64,000 nt of DNA from Halobacteriovorax marinus SJ (GTDB taxonomy: Bacteria; Bdellovibrionota; Bacteriovoracia; Bacteriovoracales; Bacteriovoracaceae). A program made the translations under genes and the position numbers. Below, piece by piece: positions 62,433 through 64,000 of this stretch. Position 1 is the stretch's first letter. Each line of letters opens with the position of its first letter. Below the pieces are notes generated by a model. That model did not search any database. It saw only the letters and a program-made list of their open reading frames with translations, and was not told the DNA's origin. The DNA lies in assembly GCF_000210915.2 (NCBI RefSeq), contig NC_016620.1, positions 2,294,001 through 2,358,000 of the forward strand, in the 5' to 3' direction.

Positions 62433-62864
62433 TTACTCAATGGCACATGACTTTTTATCAATACTGTAGAATTCTCTTTGGTTTAAATTTTGCGCTCTGG
62501 ATTTTTCTAATTTTAATTGGTGATTAATCTTAGCTAATTCTTTTTTATCAAAGATACTGGCGCAAATTAAATCACTCAACTCGATATACTTAATAAGTGA
62601 TCTAACAACTTTCTTCTTTCCACTTTCATTCTCACTTACAGAGGCCATATAACTTACGTCTTTAACTGCTTTAGTATATTCGCTTATCTCTGTTAGCCCT
62701 AGAGTTGCAGCAGTACCATAAATGCGATCGACCATTTGTCCGAACTCTTCAAATTTTGATCCATCTTCGAGTTTTGTTTCAATAAGAGTAGAGATTGAAA
62801 CGATCATTGATTTTCTGATTTCCTTAATTTCATCAACAAAGAATGTCATCATCTCATTGTCCAT
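62433..62864 (-). CDS. HPt-like helical protein lacking the phosphoacceptor histidine
   Basis: The 143-residue protein has no signal or membrane segment. Residues 40-100 resemble a histidine phosphotransfer domain: MVDRIYGTAATLGLTEISEY matches the pattern xHRxKGxAxxLGL except that the histidine position holds aspartate. If the alignment holds, the protein cannot take a phosphate in the usual way. The C-terminal 45 residues have charged helical character. The gene is followed by the S9 peptidase gene with 48 bases between; there is no kinase nearby. Confidence 0.6.
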   Translation of the reverse strand: MDNEMMTFFVDEIKEIRKSMIVSISTLIETKLEDGSKFEEFGQMVDRIYGTAATLGLTEISEYTKAVKDVSYMASVSENESGKKKVVRSLIKYIELSDLICASIFDKKELAKINHQLKLEKSRAQNLNQREFYSIDKKSCAIE

Positions 62865-63084
62865 AAATAATCCTAAGGCTAAATATTTATATAAAGTATA
62901 AATAGTATCGGGTAAATTAATTAAATTTTTAACTTAACTTTATTAATTTTTCTATATTTTCAATCAATTATACCCGTAAACTCAAGTCAACCATAGGCCA
63001 GACTTATTCTTAAGGTTGCCTATAATTTGAGTAAAAAAGACGTAACTTATTGTAAATTATTTGAAATGGGATTATTAATAATGC

Positions 63085-64000
63085 ATGGTCAAACACTTAA
63101 AATATGACCCTGATTTAAGGTCATTTCTACGCACTCCACTTTGCCAAATCCCTCTTAAAAAAAGAGGAAGTATCGCACTCAAGTGCCTTCGGCAAGTGCG
63201 CCAGGAACTGAAGTCTAAGGGAATTAATTTTAACTTTCACTACTGGGCTTCTGACGATTGGTTTTGCCCTGACGGTATCACAGGAGTTGCCATTCCTTTC
63301 TATCTCTTCAATGAGCAAGCTCTAACTCTAGAGCAAAAATATATTGGTCACGCTGAGGGTAAGACAGAAGAGGAATGCTTAAAGCTCATACGTCATGAAC
63401 TAGGTCATGCGATAGATAATGCTTTTCATCTTAGAGACTGTGAAGAGAGAAGAGAGATTTTTGGTGACCATCGTCTAAAATATCCAAAAGAGTATATAAA
63501 GAAACCTTTCTCCAGAAGCTATGTTTTACATCTTGGAGACAACTATGCCCAGGCCCATCCAGAAGAAGATTGGGCGGAGACTTTCGCGGTTTGGCTAGAT
63601 CCAAAATCAAATTGGAAAGAGAAGTATAAAGATTGGAAAGCTCTTAAAAAGTTAGAATATGTTGACTCTATAATGACGGGCCTTAGAGGAAAGAGAGCAA
63701 AGACTATTTGCAGAGATACACTAGATGAAATTTCAACTCTAGGTATTAGCTATAAGTGTTATCTAAGTAGAAAAGTGAAGAATAAATCTAAATACAAAGC
63801 TCCTCTTTTTAAGAAAAATATTAATAGAGTTTTTAGTTCTGGAAAGCGAATCAATGCTCTAAGCTATTTAAAAGTACACGAAAGAGAGATTTGTATAAGA
63901 GTTGCAAAAAATACAAATCAGTATCATTATATTATTAAGGATGTAATGAGAGAGTTAAAAAATGAGTGCCGTGAGAGAAATCTAACTTTGCGCCATACTC
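63085..64000 (+). CDS. Putative zinc metallopeptidase, C-terminus beyond window
   Basis: The frame opens with ATG at 63085 and runs to the right edge without a stop, so 305 residues are seen. It has no signal peptide. RHELGHAID near residue 103 supplies the HExxH zinc motif. About 55 residues later PEEDWAETFAVWLDPKS gives the third ligand (the glutamate in ETF). This pair is the arrangement of the putative zinc-binding metallopeptidase family (Peptidase_Mx-like). The C-terminal region is basic and lysine-rich and is cut by the window end. Role unknown; cytosolic by signal absence. Confidence 0.8.
   Translation, partial: MVKHLKYDPDLRSFLRTPLCQIPLKKRGSIALKCLRQVRQELKSKGINFNFHYWASDDWFCPDGITGVAIPFYLFNEQALTLEQKYIGHAEGKTEEECLKLIRHELGHAIDNAFHLRDCEERREIFGDHRLKYPKEYIKKPFSRSYVLHLGDNYAQAHPEEDWAETFAVWLDPKSNWKEKYKDWKALKKLEYVDSIMTGLRGKRAKTICRDTLDEISTLGISYKCYLSRKVKNKSKYKAPLFKKNINRVFSSGKRINALSYLKVHEREICIRVAKNTNQYHYIIKDVMRELKNECRERNLTLRHT

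Noticed and set aside
1-64000. CRISPR array, tRNA, rRNA, insertion sequence or prophage
   Set aside because: I found no regularly spaced repeats, no tRNA-like arm sets, no rRNA segments, and no transposase, integrase or phage structural genes.

Overview
The window is AT-rich chromosomal DNA from what looks like a marine member of the Bdellovibrionota, most like the Bacteriovoracales (Halobacteriovorax/Bacteriovorax). This is inferred from a complete sodium-pumping NADH:quinone oxidoreductase operon, many short signal-peptide or lipoprotein genes of unknown function, a rich set of secreted hydrolases, DUF3015/DUF4105 proteins, and AGGAG-type ribosome binding sites with frequent GTG and TTG starts. 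Nothing in the sequence names the species. I saw no rRNA, tRNA, CRISPR array, insertion sequence or prophage. Gene orientation switches often and most transcription units are one to four genes long.

Layout. 1-2000: a metalloprotease-like gene cut by the left edge and two small secreted proteins. 1973-2327: the only gene-free stretch over 300 bases, holding a GC-rich repeat pair, a perfect 14-bp palindrome and the nqr terminator. 2328-8128: nqrABCDEF (minus strand). 8330-11662: a YchJ-like SEC-C protein, a methyltransferase, a MATE exporter, a small membrane protein and a potassium channel. 11705-16719: unknown secreted proteins and an exonuclease-DinG helicase. 16828-18103: a membrane protein, BolA, monothiol glutaredoxin and a small helical protein. 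18130-20589: YebC, then a receiver domain paired with a secreted CFI-box protein. 20675-24448: a rhodanese-like lipoprotein without its cysteine, a class IV aminotransferase that apparently starts with AUA, an ankyrin-like membrane protein, and adenine deaminase.

24500-32688: two unknowns, rpsD with its own promoter, leader and terminator, a membrane hexapeptide acyltransferase, an extended NadD-like enzyme, RarD, and a plus-strand set of a YiiX-type permuted papain, an M14-like carboxypeptidase and an alpha/beta hydrolase. 32685-38285: small lipoproteins, D-aminoacyl-tRNA deacylase with an FHA protein, a FecR-domain protein and an orphan ABC ATPase. 38282-47780: YbaK, MenB, a secreted serine protease, acylphosphatase, uracil-DNA glycosylase, an ABC-2 exporter (ATPase plus two permeases), a second YbaK, TruA, a methyltransferase and a coiled-coil protein. 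47777-54874: a DUF4105/DUF3015 pair, a zinc-homeostasis neighbourhood (COG0523 GTPase, Fur/Zur regulator, MerC-like protein), MsrA, and a periplasmic-binding-like protein with a hydrolase. 54871-64000: LeuS, a Cys-rich secreted protein, a second serine protease, a PilZ protein, an S9 peptidase lipoprotein, a degenerate HPt-like protein, and a metallopeptidase cut by the right edge.

How it fits together. Energy conservation (Na+-NQR, MenB) and translation or tRNA quality control (S4, LeuS, two YbaK proteins, D-aminoacyl-tRNA deacylase, TruA) are the housekeeping core. Around it sits a large envelope and secretome fraction: proteases, a permuted papain, a carboxypeptidase, lipoproteins and a beta-barrel candidate. 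That fits a predatory or particle-degrading lifestyle but does not prove one. No single obvious new system stands out. The best leads are the AUA-started aminotransferase, the 2080-2265 repeat, the CFI-box protein with its partner receiver, the envelope-hydrolase trio, two pairs of secreted paralogues, and a strong enrichment of the tetranucleotide GGCC.
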